In this document: piece after piece, positions 18,438 through 28,141 of the stretch
Layout: each line of letters starts with the position of its first letter
Numbering within the stretch: the first letter of the stretch is position 1
From: Petrotoga sp. 9PWA.NaAc.5.4
GTDB taxonomy: Bacteria > Thermotogota > Thermotogae > Petrotogales > Petrotogaceae
Assembly (NCBI RefSeq): GCF_002895485.1
Contig: NZ_AZRK01000015.1
Span: 1-40,028 of the forward strand
Length of the DNA: 40,028 nt
Direction of reading: 5' to 3'
Translations under genes and position numbers: made by a program
The notes under the pieces: generated by a model
Database searches by the model: none
Seen by the model: the letters and a program-made list of their open reading frames with translations, nothing else
What the model was told of the DNA's origin: nothing

Positions 18438-19750
18438 AAATTTGTTTAGTAGGATATGGTATAAGTAATAAGAAACTCGTTAACGAATTACTTAAAGAAG
18501 GTAATGAAATATTTGTAAGTCAAGACAAAGAGTTTTTAGAAGAAGACAAACTATTTTTTAAGTTTAATAATATAAAATTCGAAGAAAAGCATGGGGATTT
18601 ATTAAAAAATTGTGATTTAGCTATTATGAGTCCTGGGATAAACCCTCAAAGTTTGCCAGCTAAAATCATTTTTGATAATAACATAGAATATACAACAGAA
18701 ATCGAATATTCGTGGCAAAAAATAAAAAGATTAAATAGAGAGGCTCTTTTTTTAGGCGTTACAGGTACAGATGGAAAATCTACCACTACAAGCTTATTAG
18801 GCCATATATTAAAATATAACGATCCTTTAACGTTTGTTGGAGGAAATTTAGGAACACCTTTAATAGAAGCGCCTAAAGATCTGAAAAATTATGTTTTAGA
18901 AGTCAGTTCTTTTCAGATATTTTGGTCGAAAAACTTTTTTACTGATATCGCTACTTTGATAAATTTAGCCCCGGATCACTTGAATTGGCATAAAGATTTG
19001 AAAGATTACTATGAAACAAAGACAAGAATGTTGAAAAGAACTCTCAAAGCTGGTGGAATTATCGTTGTAAACGAAGATACCTTAAAGGATATATCTTTAG
19101 AGTATTTTGTAAATAAAAATATTCTAACTTTTTCTAAAAATATGTATGATGGAAAGTATATACGATATTTGAATAAAAGTGTTAAAATTGAAAATGAAAG
19201 TTTTGAAGTTGATACTTTAAAAGAAGATTTAGTCGCTGCTATAGTAACGGCTCTGAATTTAGGTATTAGTGAAAGAGTAATTGAAGAAGCAGTAGCTACT
19301 TTCAAACCTTTAAACTTTCGTTTACAATTAATTGATCAATTTGATAGTATAAAATTTTATAACGATTCTAAAGCTACCAACGTTCATTCGGCTTATAGTG
19401 CCTATAAATGTTTTAGAAATAATAGTTATGTCGCTATATTAAGTGGAATACCTAAAAATGAAGACCTTTCTATTTTAATAGAAGAACTCAAAATCTATGC
19501 AAAATTAGTAATAGTCTATGGCGAAATGGAAAAAGAAGTCAAAAAATATGATATAAACGATAAATTCGTTTTTAAGAAAAACTTAGAAGAAGTCTTTTTA
19601 TATTTAAGCGAGGTATGTGAACCTGGAGATAATGTAGTCTTCTCCCCCGCAGGAGCGAGTTTTGATTTGTACAAAAATTATGAAGAAAGAGGGAAACATT
19701 TTAATTTTTTGGTAGATGAGTTTAAGAGAGGCTATTATGAAAAATTCTAA
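18434..19750 (+). CDS. murD: UDP-N-acetylmuramoylalanine-D-glutamate ligase MurD
   Basis: This 438-aa cytoplasmic ligase adds D-glutamate to UDP-MurNAc-L-Ala. It opens with the dinucleotide-like domain VKICLVGYGISNKK, then MSPGINPQS, the ATP loop GVTGTDGKSTTTS, EVSSFQIFW, NLAPDHLNWHKDL and FYNDSKATNVHSA. PAGASFDLYKNYEERG closes the protein. The longer open frame begins inside mraY. GTG 18434, which overlaps the mraY stop and has GGGAGG upstream, gives the normal N-terminus. Confidence 0.95.
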   Translation: MKICLVGYGISNKKLVNELLKEGNEIFVSQDKEFLEEDKLFFKFNNIKFEEKHGDLLKNCDLAIMSPGINPQSLPAKIIFDNNIEYTTEIEYSWQKIKRLNREALFLGVTGTDGKSTTTSLLGHILKYNDPLTFVGGNLGTPLIEAPKDLKNYVLEVSSFQIFWSKNFFTDIATLINLAPDHLNWHKDLKDYYETKTRMLKRTLKAGGIIVVNEDTLKDISLEYFVNKNILTFSKNMYDGKYIRYLNKSVKIENESFEVDTLKEDLVAAIVTALNLGISERVIEEAVATFKPLNFRLQLIDQFDSIKFYNDSKATNVHSAYSAYKCFRNNSYVAILSGIPKNEDLSILIEELKIYAKLVIVYGEMEKEVKKYDINDKFVFKKNLEEVFLYLSEVCEPGDNVVFSPAGASFDLYKNYEERGKHFNFLVDEFKRGYYEKF

Positions 19751-20849
19751 AATTGTTTTGAAAAGAAATTTTATGACATTTCTAATAATTTTAGGAATAA
19801 CGTTGTTTATAGGAGTTTTTTTTATCTATAGTTCCCTATTTGCTATTCAAAATATAAAAGAAATAAACCCTGATCAAAAGTTTCAAACATACGTTTTAGC
19901 ATTATTTTTGGGCTTTAGTGGAGCTATAATCGCTTTCATATTCGGAGACATTTTCATTAAAAGCGAATATATAATGATTTCATTTTTTGTCTTCTTAAAT
20001 CTCTTATTAATAATTGTTTTATTAAGTAATCCTATAGCTGAAGTCAGAAGATGGATAAATTTAGGAGGATTCCAATTTCAACCATCTGAATTGGCTAAAC
20101 TGTTATTGCCTGCTTTTTTAGCTTTTTATTATGGAAAAATTAAATCTCACAAGAATATTTTTCTTACAATTATATTCCCAATTTTCTTGTGTCTTATTAC
20201 AATTACGCTAATATATTTAGAACCTGACTTAAGTTCTACTATAATAGTTGGTATCTTAGCATTTGTGACAATTTTTTTAGGAATTAAAGATAAAAAATCT
20301 TTGTTTTTTTTCCTTTTCGTTATTATATTCATTGGAGTGATTTTATACTTATTTAAGGATCAGTTACTTGAGTCATATCAATTATCAAGAATCAAAAGTC
20401 CCGATACGTTTCAGTCTCAACAAGCAAGAGATGCGATTATGAACGGCGGTCTTTTTGGAGTAGGTCCATTTAATGGAGAATTCAAATATTATGTCCCAGA
20501 ATCCTATAGCGATTTTATAATCGCAGTAATAGGTGAAGAATGGGGAAAATTAGGTATAGCAATGGTAGTAACTCTTTTCTTTTTTCTTTGCCATGAACTT
20601 ATTTATATGGCTTCTTTAACCAACGATCATACAACTTTTGTATTTTGCTCATCAATATCTTTTTGGATATTTTTTCAGGTTACCATAAACACTTTAGTGG
20701 GTTTGGGAGTCCCTTGGATGCCTGTTACAGGGGTTACTTTACCGTTGATGAGTTATGGAAATTCATCGCTGATAGTAACTTTAATTTCTATAGGGTGGGC
20801 TTTAGGTTTAATATATAATAATTCGGAGTTGAAAAATATAGATGAATGA
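19737..20849 (+). CDS. ftsW: FtsW-type peptidoglycan glycosyltransferase (SEDS family)
   Basis: This 370-aa membrane protein has about ten hydrophobic segments and polymerises lipid II at the septum together with a class B PBP. SEDS signatures are RRWINLGGFQFQPSELAKL, LEPDLSSTI, QQARDAIMNGGLFGVGP and GVTLPLMSYGNSSL. FtsW and RodA share these motifs; the mur-cluster location between murD and murG favours FtsW. ATG 19737 has an AGAGAGG-like site and overlaps murD by 14 nt. The frame is open 21 nt further upstream, which I do not use. Confidence 0.92.
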   Translation: MKNSKIVLKRNFMTFLIILGITLFIGVFFIYSSLFAIQNIKEINPDQKFQTYVLALFLGFSGAIIAFIFGDIFIKSEYIMISFFVFLNLLLIIVLLSNPIAEVRRWINLGGFQFQPSELAKLLLPAFLAFYYGKIKSHKNIFLTIIFPIFLCLITITLIYLEPDLSSTIIVGILAFVTIFLGIKDKKSLFFFLFVIIFIGVILYLFKDQLLESYQLSRIKSPDTFQSQQARDAIMNGGLFGVGPFNGEFKYYVPESYSDFIIAVIGEEWGKLGIAMVVTLFFFLCHELIYMASLTNDHTTFVFCSSISFWIFFQVTINTLVGLGVPWMPVTGVTLPLMSYGNSSLIVTLISIGWALGLIYNNSELKNIDE

Positions 20850-21897
20850 ATCAAGCAAAAAACTCAAAGTTGTTTTTTCAGGTGGGGGTACGGGGGGACA
20901 TTACTATCCTGCTCTGACTCTGTTAAAATATCTTGATAAAAATTACAGAGATTTTGAAGTAATTTATTTTGCGACCAAAGGAAGATTAGAAGAAAAAAAA
21001 TTAACCGAAGATTTTCCAAAAGCTAAGATATATACTATAAATGTAAAAGGCTTAGAAAGGCCTTTTTATAATCCAAAAAATATTTCGAGGATTATAAAAG
21101 TAATTGTAGAAAAACAAAAAATTAAAAAAATCATAAAAAACTTTAAGCCGGACTTTGGGTTCTTAACGGGTGGTTATGTAACAGTTCCTGTTGGTTTGGC
21201 GTTGAAAAGTTGTGCAGTTCCTTTTTATTTACATGAACAAAATTCTATTATGGGTGTATCAAATAAATTCTTATCAAAATATGCCAAAAAAATTTTTGTG
21301 AGTTACGAAGATACGAAATTAAACGATAAAATGATTTTATCTGGTAATCCCATAAGAACTCCAGATGAAATCATACAAAGAAGCTACTTGAAAAAATTTG
21401 GTATAGAGGACCTTTATAAACGATGCATTTTAGTTTTTGGAGGAAGTTTAAGCTCGAAAGAATTAGATGATATAATGTATCAAGTGTATCAAAAAGATGA
21501 GTCAAATAATTATATTCACATAACAAAAAATATAGAGAAATTTAAAACTTTTAAAAATGTTCATACATTTGAATATATTGATGAATTATATAAAATAATG
21601 GCTGTTTGTGATGGCGTGGTTAGTAGAGCCGGAGCTACAACGATAGCAGAGATTCTTTTTTATGATCTGCAAGCAGCTTTAATTCCTTGGAAAGGCGCTG
21701 CAGAAAACCATCAAGAAAAAAACGCTCTATCTTTAAAAAAATTAGGAAAAGCAGAAGTCTTTGATGAAAATTCAATAGATGTAGAAAAATTAATAACTTT
21801 TATCAACAATATAAAAATTAAGCCTCAAAATTACTTGTATCAACCAAAAGTTAATTCTGCTATAAAAGTAATCGTTGAAAACATCGAAGAATTATAA
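20842..21897 (+). CDS. murG: UDP-GlcNAc:lipid I N-acetylglucosaminyltransferase MurG
   Basis: This 351-aa peripheral membrane enzyme converts lipid I to lipid II. The N-terminal glycine loop SGGGTGGHYYPA, the second loop FLTGGYVTVP, LHEQNSIMGVSN and the donor-site segment VSRAGATTIAEI identify it. PWKGAAENHQEKNA replaces the more common P-x-x-x-A-x-x-H-Q region with the same spacing. It overlaps ftsW by 8 nt. A 44-nt gap precedes murC. Confidence 0.96.
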   Translation: MNESSKKLKVVFSGGGTGGHYYPALTLLKYLDKNYRDFEVIYFATKGRLEEKKLTEDFPKAKIYTINVKGLERPFYNPKNISRIIKVIVEKQKIKKIIKNFKPDFGFLTGGYVTVPVGLALKSCAVPFYLHEQNSIMGVSNKFLSKYAKKIFVSYEDTKLNDKMILSGNPIRTPDEIIQRSYLKKFGIEDLYKRCILVFGGSLSSKELDDIMYQVYQKDESNNYIHITKNIEKFKTFKNVHTFEYIDELYKIMAVCDGVVSRAGATTIAEILFYDLQAALIPWKGAAENHQEKNALSLKKLGKAEVFDENSIDVEKLITFINNIKIKPQNYLYQPKVNSAIKVIVENIEEL

Positions 21898-21941
21898 AAA
21901 AGAGATTTAATAGTTTTGTGAAATTTCCAGAGGAGGAGTTT

Positions 21942-23288
21942 ATGAAATATTATTTTTCAGGTATTGGCGGAATTGGAATGAGTGCATTGGCTCTGTATAC
22001 ATACTACAAAGAAGGTAAAGAAAGTGTATATGGTTCAAACAGTGAATACAATGAACGTGTAGAATATCTTTTAAAAAAAGGGATAAGTATAAGATTAACT
22101 CAAGACTCTTTTTTACCTGATATTGATTTATTAATTAGATCAACAGCCGTGAAAGATAATAACCCCGAAATAATAGAAGCAAGAAAAAGAAAGATAAAAG
22201 TTATTCAAAGAATGGAATTGCTGAATGAAATACTAAAGAATAATTTGTCAATTGGCATTACAGGAACTGATGGAAAGACTACGACAACTGCAATGCTTAG
22301 CCAAATATTTAAAAATAGCGGAAAGAATCCGACTGTCTTTTTAGGAGGCATGCACGATTCTTTGGAAGACGGAAATTTCAGAATTGGTAAAGACATTATT
22401 ATAGCTGAAGTAGACGAAAGTGACGGATTTATAAAAGATAGTCAGACTGATTTTTCGATAGTTAACAATTTGAGAGCAGATCATTTAGAACATTATAAAA
22501 GTGAATTTAAAAATTTAGAATACTCTTTGTTAGAATTTGTAAATAAAACAAAAGAATTAGTTTTACTCAACAAAGATGATTCTTATCTTTCCAAATGGAA
22601 TTTGCAGGATAAAAAAGTTTTATATTTTGGACAAGACAACGATGCAGACTTTATATTAAAAAATCGAAGACAATATTCAACTTTTCAAGAGTTTGAAATA
22701 TACAGAAAAAACACTTTTATTGGTACTATTATTTTGAAACTACCGGGATTGCATTATGCTTATGATGCCTTAGCTTCCACAAGCCTTGCTTTAGAATACG
22801 GTATAGATTTTGACATTATAAAAGAATCTTTCTTAAATTATCGTTCTGTAGAAAGAAGATTCAATATTCTTTTTAAAACATCCGATATTTGTGTTATAGA
22901 TGATTATGCCCATACCCCTGATGAAATTGAAGCTACCATAAAAGCAGCGCAAGAATATTTTCCTGATAAAAAAATACTTACCATATTTCAACCACACAGA
23001 TTTACGAGATTATATTATCATTTTAAAGATTTTGTAGAAGTATTAAAAAATTCTGATGCAGTGTTTGTTTACAGAATTTATTCAGCCTTTGAAGAACCCA
23101 TACAGGGAGTAGATGAACGAAAAATTGTTGATGCGCTTGAATCAAAAGGAGTTCCTTCAAAATTTTATGGTTCAGAAAACCTAATATTAGAAGATTTAAT
23201 CAAAGAAAAGGACATAATTTTACTTTTTGTTGGAGCCGGAGATGTGACTGAAGTAGCTAAAAAACTTGTAAACTTGCAAAAAAGATAA
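21942..23288 (+). CDS. murC: UDP-N-acetylmuramate-L-alanine ligase MurC
   Basis: This 448-aa ligase adds the first amino acid, L-Ala, to UDP-MurNAc. It starts MKYYFSGIGGIGMSALAL, the typical nucleotide-fold opening. The ATP loop is GITGTDGKTTTTA, EVDESDGFI and NNLRADHLEHY follow, then VIDDYAHTPDEIEAT and IFQPHRFTRL. ATG 21942 has GAGGAGG upstream; codons back to 21918 are excluded. It ends the cluster: murB, ddl, ftsQ, ftsA and ftsZ do not follow, and three tRNA genes come next. Confidence 0.96.
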   Translation: MKYYFSGIGGIGMSALALYTYYKEGKESVYGSNSEYNERVEYLLKKGISIRLTQDSFLPDIDLLIRSTAVKDNNPEIIEARKRKIKVIQRMELLNEILKNNLSIGITGTDGKTTTTAMLSQIFKNSGKNPTVFLGGMHDSLEDGNFRIGKDIIIAEVDESDGFIKDSQTDFSIVNNLRADHLEHYKSEFKNLEYSLLEFVNKTKELVLLNKDDSYLSKWNLQDKKVLYFGQDNDADFILKNRRQYSTFQEFEIYRKNTFIGTIILKLPGLHYAYDALASTSLALEYGIDFDIIKESFLNYRSVERRFNILFKTSDICVIDDYAHTPDEIEATIKAAQEYFPDKKILTIFQPHRFTRLYYHFKDFVEVLKNSDAVFVYRIYSAFEEPIQGVDERKIVDALESKGVPSKFYGSENLILEDLIKEKDIILLFVGAGDVTEVAKKLVNLQKR

Positions 23289-23325
23289 AAAAATTAGATT
23301 GTAAGTAAAAATATCTATAAATATC

Positions 23326-23354
23326 TTGACATATTATCATTTTTATGATAATAT
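23326..23354 (+). promoter_or_regulatory. Promoter of tRNA cluster
   Basis: A perfect -35 TTGACA (23326-23331), a 17-nt spacer and -10 TAATAT (23349-23354) lie about 20 nt before the first tRNA. The strength of the -35 suits a stable-RNA operon. Confidence 0.75.
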
Positions 23355-23373
23355 ATTTCAGGTCAACTAAAGA

Positions 23374-23449
23374 GCCCCCATCGTCTAGCGGTCAAGGACA
23401 TTGGCCTTTCACGCCAAAGACACCAGTTCAAATCTGGTTGGGGGCGCCA
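23374..23449 (+). tRNA. tRNA-Glu (anticodon TTC)
   Basis: The cloverleaf folds with acceptor GCCCCCA/TGGGGGC, anticodon loop CCTTTCAC-type with TTC at the 34-36 position, and T arm CCAGTTCAAATCTGG. The discriminator G and an encoded CCA end at 23449. First of three tRNAs under one promoter. It is the substrate of GltX encoded in the same window. Confidence 0.95.
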
Positions 23450-23469
23450 GTTTTTATGAAGATTGGTAT

Positions 23470-23544
23470 GGGCGCTTAGCTCAGTGGGAGAGCGTCTGCC
23501 TTACAAGCAGAAGGTCGTAGGTTCAAACCCTACAGCGCCCACCA
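23470..23544 (+). tRNA. tRNA-Val (anticodon TAC)
   Basis: The acceptor GGGCGCT pairs with AGCGCCC. The anticodon stem TCTGC/GCAGA encloses CTTACAA, with anticodon TAC reading GTA/GTN codons. T arm GTAGGTTCAAACCCTAC. The discriminator A is followed by encoded CCA. It lies 20 nt after tRNA-Glu. Confidence 0.95.
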
Positions 23545-23560
23545 TATTTTAAAAACGGTA

Positions 23561-23636
<76 letters not shown>

Positions 23637-23637
23637 T

Positions 23638-23675
23638 AACTAAGGCATCTCTAAAAGAGGTGCCTTAGTTTTTTT
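23638..23675 (+). terminator. Strong intrinsic terminator of tRNA cluster
   Basis: A 15-bp stem (23638-23652 with 23656-23670; core CTAAGGCA/TGCCTTAG, one T-G wobble) has a 3-nt loop and is followed by a seven-T run. It begins two bases after the CCA end of tRNA-Phe. Confidence 0.93.
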
Positions 23676-23824
23676 GTTTCTCATTATAAATATACAATAG
23701 CTAAGGAATTTGAGACTGCGATGTGTTATAATTAACTGGCAACAAGATAGATAAATTTAAGAAGTTAAAGTGCGTTCATATCTAAGCACTTCTCCATAAA
23801 AGTTTGGTGGGGATTAGAGTTGAG

Positions 23825-23889
23825 AAAATATTTTTGAAAAAACTAAAATTCAAAAAATATACAATTTGAGTTTTATAATTTCCAAAACA
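23825..23889 (+). repeat. Leader-only remnant of the dispersed element, upstream of the CCA/DHH fusion gene
   Basis: AATATTTTTGAAAAAACTAA and the following TTTTATAATTTCCAAAAC resemble the leader at 14630-14666, 31745-31808 and 34698-34764. No hairpin unit and no clear inverted end is present. It stands about 15 nt before the AAGGGGA site of the next gene. The rest of 23676-23918 shows nothing recognisable. Confidence 0.45.
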
Positions 23890-23918
23890 GGTAAACAAAA
23901 ATATAAGGGGACTTTAAA

Positions 23919-26579
23919 TTGAAGTCAAAAGTTATTATAACAACACATAAAAATCCCGATTTTGATGGTTTTGCTGCTGCAATTGCTGCTTCTTTGGTTT
24001 ATAAAGATTCCATCGTAGTAATAGAAGGAGATCCTCAACAAAATCTTAAGGAATTTTTGAACATATACGATATCAAACATTTTAAGGTACATGACTTTCA
24101 AAAAGAATACGAAGATGAAATAAAAACAGCTTTGTTTGATAAGATAGTTATCACTGATACGTCTGATATGGAACGTATTCCAACAGTTATCAAAGAACTT
24201 ATGGATCGTGGAATAAGCGTAGACATATATGATCATCATTCTAAGCTAAAAGAACAAAACATAAAAGGTAATAACTTTTCAAAAGAAGTCGGAAGTGCGA
24301 CAACAATACTTGTTGACAAGATTTTAGAAAAATCTATAACCGTGGCTGATACGTTGGAAACACTTTTTTTGATCGCTATTCATGAAGATACAGGAAATTT
24401 TGTTTATCCAACAACAACCGCTTTTGATCATGAAATTGCCGCTAAATTAATAAAAGGTGGAGCAAGAATCGAGGAAGTAGAAGAATTTGTTTCTTCAGAT
24501 ATGACTTTAGAACAAAAAGAACTTTTTGAAAAGTTATATCAAAATCTTGAAGAATTTTATTTAGAGGAAATAAATATACATATAGCCTATGCAAAAGTAG
24601 AAAAATTTATTGGAGGATTAAATGTAATTACTCACAAACTATTTGAAACACTTACACCAGATGTTTTATTTGTTATTTGTGAAATGGACAAAAATATTTA
24701 TATAGTCGCACGATCTAAAGTAAATGAAATAGATGTCAATAAAGTTTTATCCATTTTTGGTGGAGGTGGTCATAAAAAGGCCGCTTCAGCTAAAATTAAA
24801 GATCAGAGTGTACCAAAAATAATATCCCAACTAAAACTATCTTTAAAATCGTCTTTTTTACCTGTTTTAAAGGCAAAACATATTATGTCTTCTCCAGTAA
24901 GAACAATATTTTCTAATGAAACTATTGAAAAAGCTTATGAAATTATGTATCAAACAGGTCATTCAGGACTTCCCGTAATAGAAAATAACAAACTTGTAGG
25001 CATGGTTACCAAAAAAGATGTTGAAAAAGCTATGAAACACGGTTTGAAGAATGCTCCTATAAAATCTATAATGAGCACAAATTTAAAAGTAGCCGATGTT
25101 GAAACCTCTCTTACTCAAATAAGAAAAATGATGGCTGAAGAAGATATTGGTAGAATTCCCATCTTAAAAGATGATATTTTGGTAGGTATAGTGACCAGAA
25201 CAGATATTCTAAGAGCTTCTAATGGTGTTTTTAATTTTTCTCCTAATCCTCTTTTAAGAGAGAAATATCAATCTCAAAATCTTAAAGAACATTTGAATAA
25301 GATTTTAAGCGCTACTGTAAGAAATATTCTAAGATTAATCGGTTCTTATGCCAGTGAATTGGATATGAATGCATACGTCGTTGGAGGTTCCGTTAGAGAC
25401 GTATTACTCGCTATAAAAAATGATGAAAAAAACAAAAAATATACTCCTTCGGATCTTGACATCGTTGTAGAAGGAGATGGATTAATATTCGGTAAATATG
25501 TAGCAAAACAATTACAAGCTAAATATATTGAACACCCTAATTTTCATACGTGTTCTATATTTTATCGTACCTCTGAGAAAGTTATCAGAATTGACATTGC
25601 TACTGCAAGGACCGAATATTATGAACAACCTGGAGAATTACCAGACGTTTCTTTTTCTTCTATAAAAAAAGATTTATATAGAAGGGATTTTTCAATAAAC
25701 GCAATGGCTATAAAAATAAATCCAGATTCTTTTGGTACATTGCTTGATTTTTTTAATTGTAAAAAAGACCTTGAAGAGGGGAAAATACGCATACTTTACC
25801 CGCTCTCTTTTATAGAGGATCCCACAAGAATATTAAGGGCTATTAGATTTGAGCAAAGATTTGGATTTGAAATAGAACCAAATACTTTAAAAAAATTAAT
25901 AGAAGCAGTTGAGGAGAATTATTTAGAAAGAGTAACTGGAATGAGACTTAGGGAGGAATTAGAGAAAATATTAGAAGAACCAGAACCCTTGAAAGCCATT
26001 AAGAGAATGGGTAAGTTAAATATTATCAATCATCTTTTTGAAAACACTTACTATACCCCAACATTAGAATCGGACATTGAAAAATTATTTAAAATAATCG
26101 AGTATTTTAAAAATGAATTAAATAACTATTTAGTTAAGGTTAGAATTCTCCATCTAATTTTGTATGTAATTTTGCAGTATACTCCTGTAAATGCGCTGAA
26201 CAATATTATAACAAGATATGGATTACCTAAAGACTTTATAAAAAAGTTACAGGAAGTCAAACAGGCTTACGATGAATTATCAATAAAAACAAAAAAAATA
26301 TCTCTTAAAGAAGAATTTAGAATATCCTATTTATATGAGTTAACTTCTAACTTTGATAACGAACAAATTGTTTTTTTTGCAGTAAAATTACCGGAAGAAA
26401 TTCTATCTTATTATTATACATATCTAAAAAAATTAAAAATTTTGAATATTTCTATTTCTGGAGAAGTTTTACTTAAAAAAGGGTATAGAGGAAAAGAAAT
26501 AAAAGAAAAATTAGAAGAAATAAAAAAGAAAATACTTGATGAAGAAATAAAACCCGGAGAAGAACACCTTTTAATATAA
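23919..26579 (+). CDS. DHH phosphoesterase / CBS pair / CCA-adding or poly(A) polymerase fusion
   Basis: This 886-aa three-part protein has an N-terminal DHH-DHHA1 module (1-310): HKNPDFDGFAAA, ITDTSDMERI, YDHHSKLKEQ and GGGGHKKAAS keep the metal and substrate motifs, so it is probably an active phosphoesterase or nanoRNase. Two CBS domains (about 315-435) follow (MSSPVRTIF, SGLPVIENNKLVGMVTKKD, IMSTNLKVADV). The C-terminal half is a class II tRNA nucleotidyltransferase: YVVGGSVRDVLL, SDLDIVVEGDG, RRDFSINAMAIKI and EDPTRILRAIRFEQRFGF. Long forms of this type are known in T. maritima (CCA-adding) and Aquifex (A-adding). The start is TTG with AAGGGGA 8 nt upstream. Whether it adds CCA or only A cannot be told here. 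Confidence 0.92.
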   Translation: MKSKVIITTHKNPDFDGFAAAIAASLVYKDSIVVIEGDPQQNLKEFLNIYDIKHFKVHDFQKEYEDEIKTALFDKIVITDTSDMERIPTVIKELMDRGISVDIYDHHSKLKEQNIKGNNFSKEVGSATTILVDKILEKSITVADTLETLFLIAIHEDTGNFVYPTTTAFDHEIAAKLIKGGARIEEVEEFVSSDMTLEQKELFEKLYQNLEEFYLEEINIHIAYAKVEKFIGGLNVITHKLFETLTPDVLFVICEMDKNIYIVARSKVNEIDVNKVLSIFGGGGHKKAASAKIKDQSVPKIISQLKLSLKSSFLPVLKAKHIMSSPVRTIFSNETIEKAYEIMYQTGHSGLPVIENNKLVGMVTKKDVEKAMKHGLKNAPIKSIMSTNLKVADVETSLTQIRKMMAEEDIGRIPILKDDILVGIVTRTDILRASNGVFNFSPNPLLREKYQSQNLKEHLNKILSATVRNILRLIGSYASELDMNAYVVGGSVRDVLLAIKNDEKNKKYTPSDLDIVVEGDGLIFGKYVAKQLQAKYIEHPNFHTCSIFYRTSEKVIRIDIATARTEYYEQPGELPDVSFSSIKKDLYRRDFSINAMAIKINPDSFGTLLDFFNCKKDLEEGKIRILYPLSFIEDPTRILRAIRFEQRFGFEIEPNTLKKLIEAVEENYLERVTGMRLREELEKILEEPEPLKAIKRMGKLNIINHLFENTYYTPTLESDIEKLFKIIEYFKNELNNYLVKVRILHLILYVILQYTPVNALNNIITRYGLPKDFIKKLQEVKQAYDELSIKTKKISLKEEFRISYLYELTSNFDNEQIVFFAVKLPEEILSYYYTYLKKLKILNISISGEVLLKKGYRGKEIKEKLEEIKKKILDEEIKPGEEHLLI

Positions 26580-26590
26580 ATTATAAAAAA

Positions 26591-27397
26591 TCAAATTAAC
26601 GAAATTTTATTCGCTAACTCGAAGTTTTTCTTCTTTAATGCGCACTTATATAACTGTAATTTTTCATCTAATACTATACCAGCTTGTGTTAAAGCATTTT
26701 CATCTTGAAGAACAAAATTATCAAATTCTCCCTTGAAAAGTTCTTTTCCACTCTTAAGAACGAATACATTAGGTTTAAAACTTGTAAATTCACTTATCCA
26801 ATGAGTCGATAATATTATAGTCTTGCCTAATTTAAGTAATTCTTCAATCAAAGAATAAACAAAGTTTTTGGTTGAATAATCAAGTCCTACTGTTGGTTCA
26901 TCAAATATTATGTAATCAGGATTGTAGGAAAGAACAGATATTATTGCAACTTTTCTCATTTCTCCCCCCGATAGTTCGAAAGGATTTTTTTCTAAATAAT
27001 TATAAGGTAATTTTACTAAATCAAGATAATATTTAAGCACATCATCTTTGATCTCTATTCCAAAGTTCTTAGGAGCAAATAAAATCTCTTCTTTTACGGT
27101 TGGAAGAAAAAATTGAGATTCAGGATATTGAAAAACTATTCCAACCTTTTTTCTAATGTTCTTAATGTTCACCTTTTTGTCTTTTGTTGACATACCATCG
27201 ACTGAAACATTCCCTTTATAAGGAAGTATTAATCCATTCATTAGGCTTATTAAAGTAGTCTTACCTGATCCTGTATGTCCGACTATTAACCATAAATCTC
27301 CTTTTTTTATCTCCAAATTTATTCCCGATAACGCTTCTTTCTGAAAAGGAGTATTTAAAGAGTATATATAATCCACATCTTCTATTTTTATTGACAT
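26591..27397 (-). CDS. ecfA2: Energy-coupling factor transporter ATPase EcfA2-type
   Basis: This 268-aa ABC ATPase of the ECF vitamin/metal uptake system works as a heterodimer with its neighbour. Walker A is VGHTGSGKTTLI, Q-loop FQYPESQFF, signature LSGGEMRKVAI, and Walker B IIFDEPTVGLDY, followed by STHW as the switch histidine. FQYPE.Q is typical of the ECF class. It overlaps the preceding ATPase gene by 10 nt. The transmembrane EcfT and the substrate-binding S protein are not here, so the substrate is unknown. It converges on the CCA/DHH gene with 11 nt between; no terminator hairpin is seen. Confidence 0.9.
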   Translation of the reverse strand: MSIKIEDVDYIYSLNTPFQKEALSGINLEIKKGDLWLIVGHTGSGKTTLISLMNGLILPYKGNVSVDGMSTKDKKVNIKNIRKKVGIVFQYPESQFFLPTVKEEILFAPKNFGIEIKDDVLKYYLDLVKLPYNYLEKNPFELSGGEMRKVAIISVLSYNPDYIIFDEPTVGLDYSTKNFVYSLIEELLKLGKTIILSTHWISEFTSFKPNVFVLKSGKELFKGEFDNFVLQDENALTQAGIVLDEKLQLYKCALKKKNFELANKISLI

Positions 27398-28140
27398 AGT
27401 TCATTCACCAAATTTTCAAATGCTAAATTCATTTCTTTCATTATTTTTTCTTTAAAAGGCAATTCGATTGGCAAAATATTTTTTTCATAGAATGTCTTTC
27501 TATCCCCATCGTAAATTATTCTTCCTTCGTCCAAAGCTATAATCCTTTGAACGTGAATTAAATCAGAAGCATGATGTGAAGCTATAATAATAGTCTTTCC
27601 TAAGGAAAGTAAAGTTCCAATTACCTTATGAACCTCTGATCTTCCTTTTGGATCCAACATTGAAGTAGGTTCGTCCATTAATATTATATCCGGTTCCATG
27701 ACAAGAATCGAAGCTATAGCTAATCTTTGCTTTTGCCCTCCTGATAATGTATTTGGATCGGCTTTTTCTAAAGTTTCTAATCCGACGGTAGATAAAGCCC
27801 ATTTGATTTTTTTTATCATTTCTTCACGTGGAACACCAGTATTTTCTAAACCAAAAGCAACATCTTCTTCTACTGTGACTCCTATTATTTGATTTTCTGG
27901 GTTTTGAAAGATGTATCCTATTTTTATTTTACTTTTTTCATCTAGTAATTTATCTTGGAAAATAACCTCACCTTTATCAGCAAATAATATACCGCACAAC
28001 ACTTTTAACAACGTAGATTTCCCGCTCCCATTGTTTCCAACTAATCCTATAAACTCTCCTTTATTCACTTCGAAAGAGATGTCTTTTAATACTTCAAATT
28101 CATTATATTTAAAAGATAAATTCTTGCATCCAAAAAACAC
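27388..28140 (-). CDS. ecfA1: Energy-coupling factor transporter ATPase EcfA1-type
   Basis: This 250-aa partner ATPase has Walker A GNNGSGKSTLL, Q-loop FQNPENQIIGVTVEEDVAFG (diagnostic of ECF/CbiO ATPases), signature LSGGQKQRLAIA, Walker B ILMDEPTSMLDP and the ASHH switch. The start is GTG at 28140, one base after the methyltransferase stop, with GAGGG upstream. The labels A1 and A2 follow gene order and motif type and are not certain individually. Confidence 0.9.
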   Translation of the reverse strand: MFFGCKNLSFKYNEFEVLKDISFEVNKGEFIGLVGNNGSGKSTLLKVLCGILFADKGEVIFQDKLLDEKSKIKIGYIFQNPENQIIGVTVEEDVAFGLENTGVPREEMIKKIKWALSTVGLETLEKADPNTLSGGQKQRLAIASILVMEPDIILMDEPTSMLDPKGRSEVHKVIGTLLSLGKTIIIASHHASDLIHVQRIIALDEGRIIYDGDRKTFYEKNILPIELPFKEKIMKEMNLAFENLVNELCQ

Positions 28141-28141
28141 T

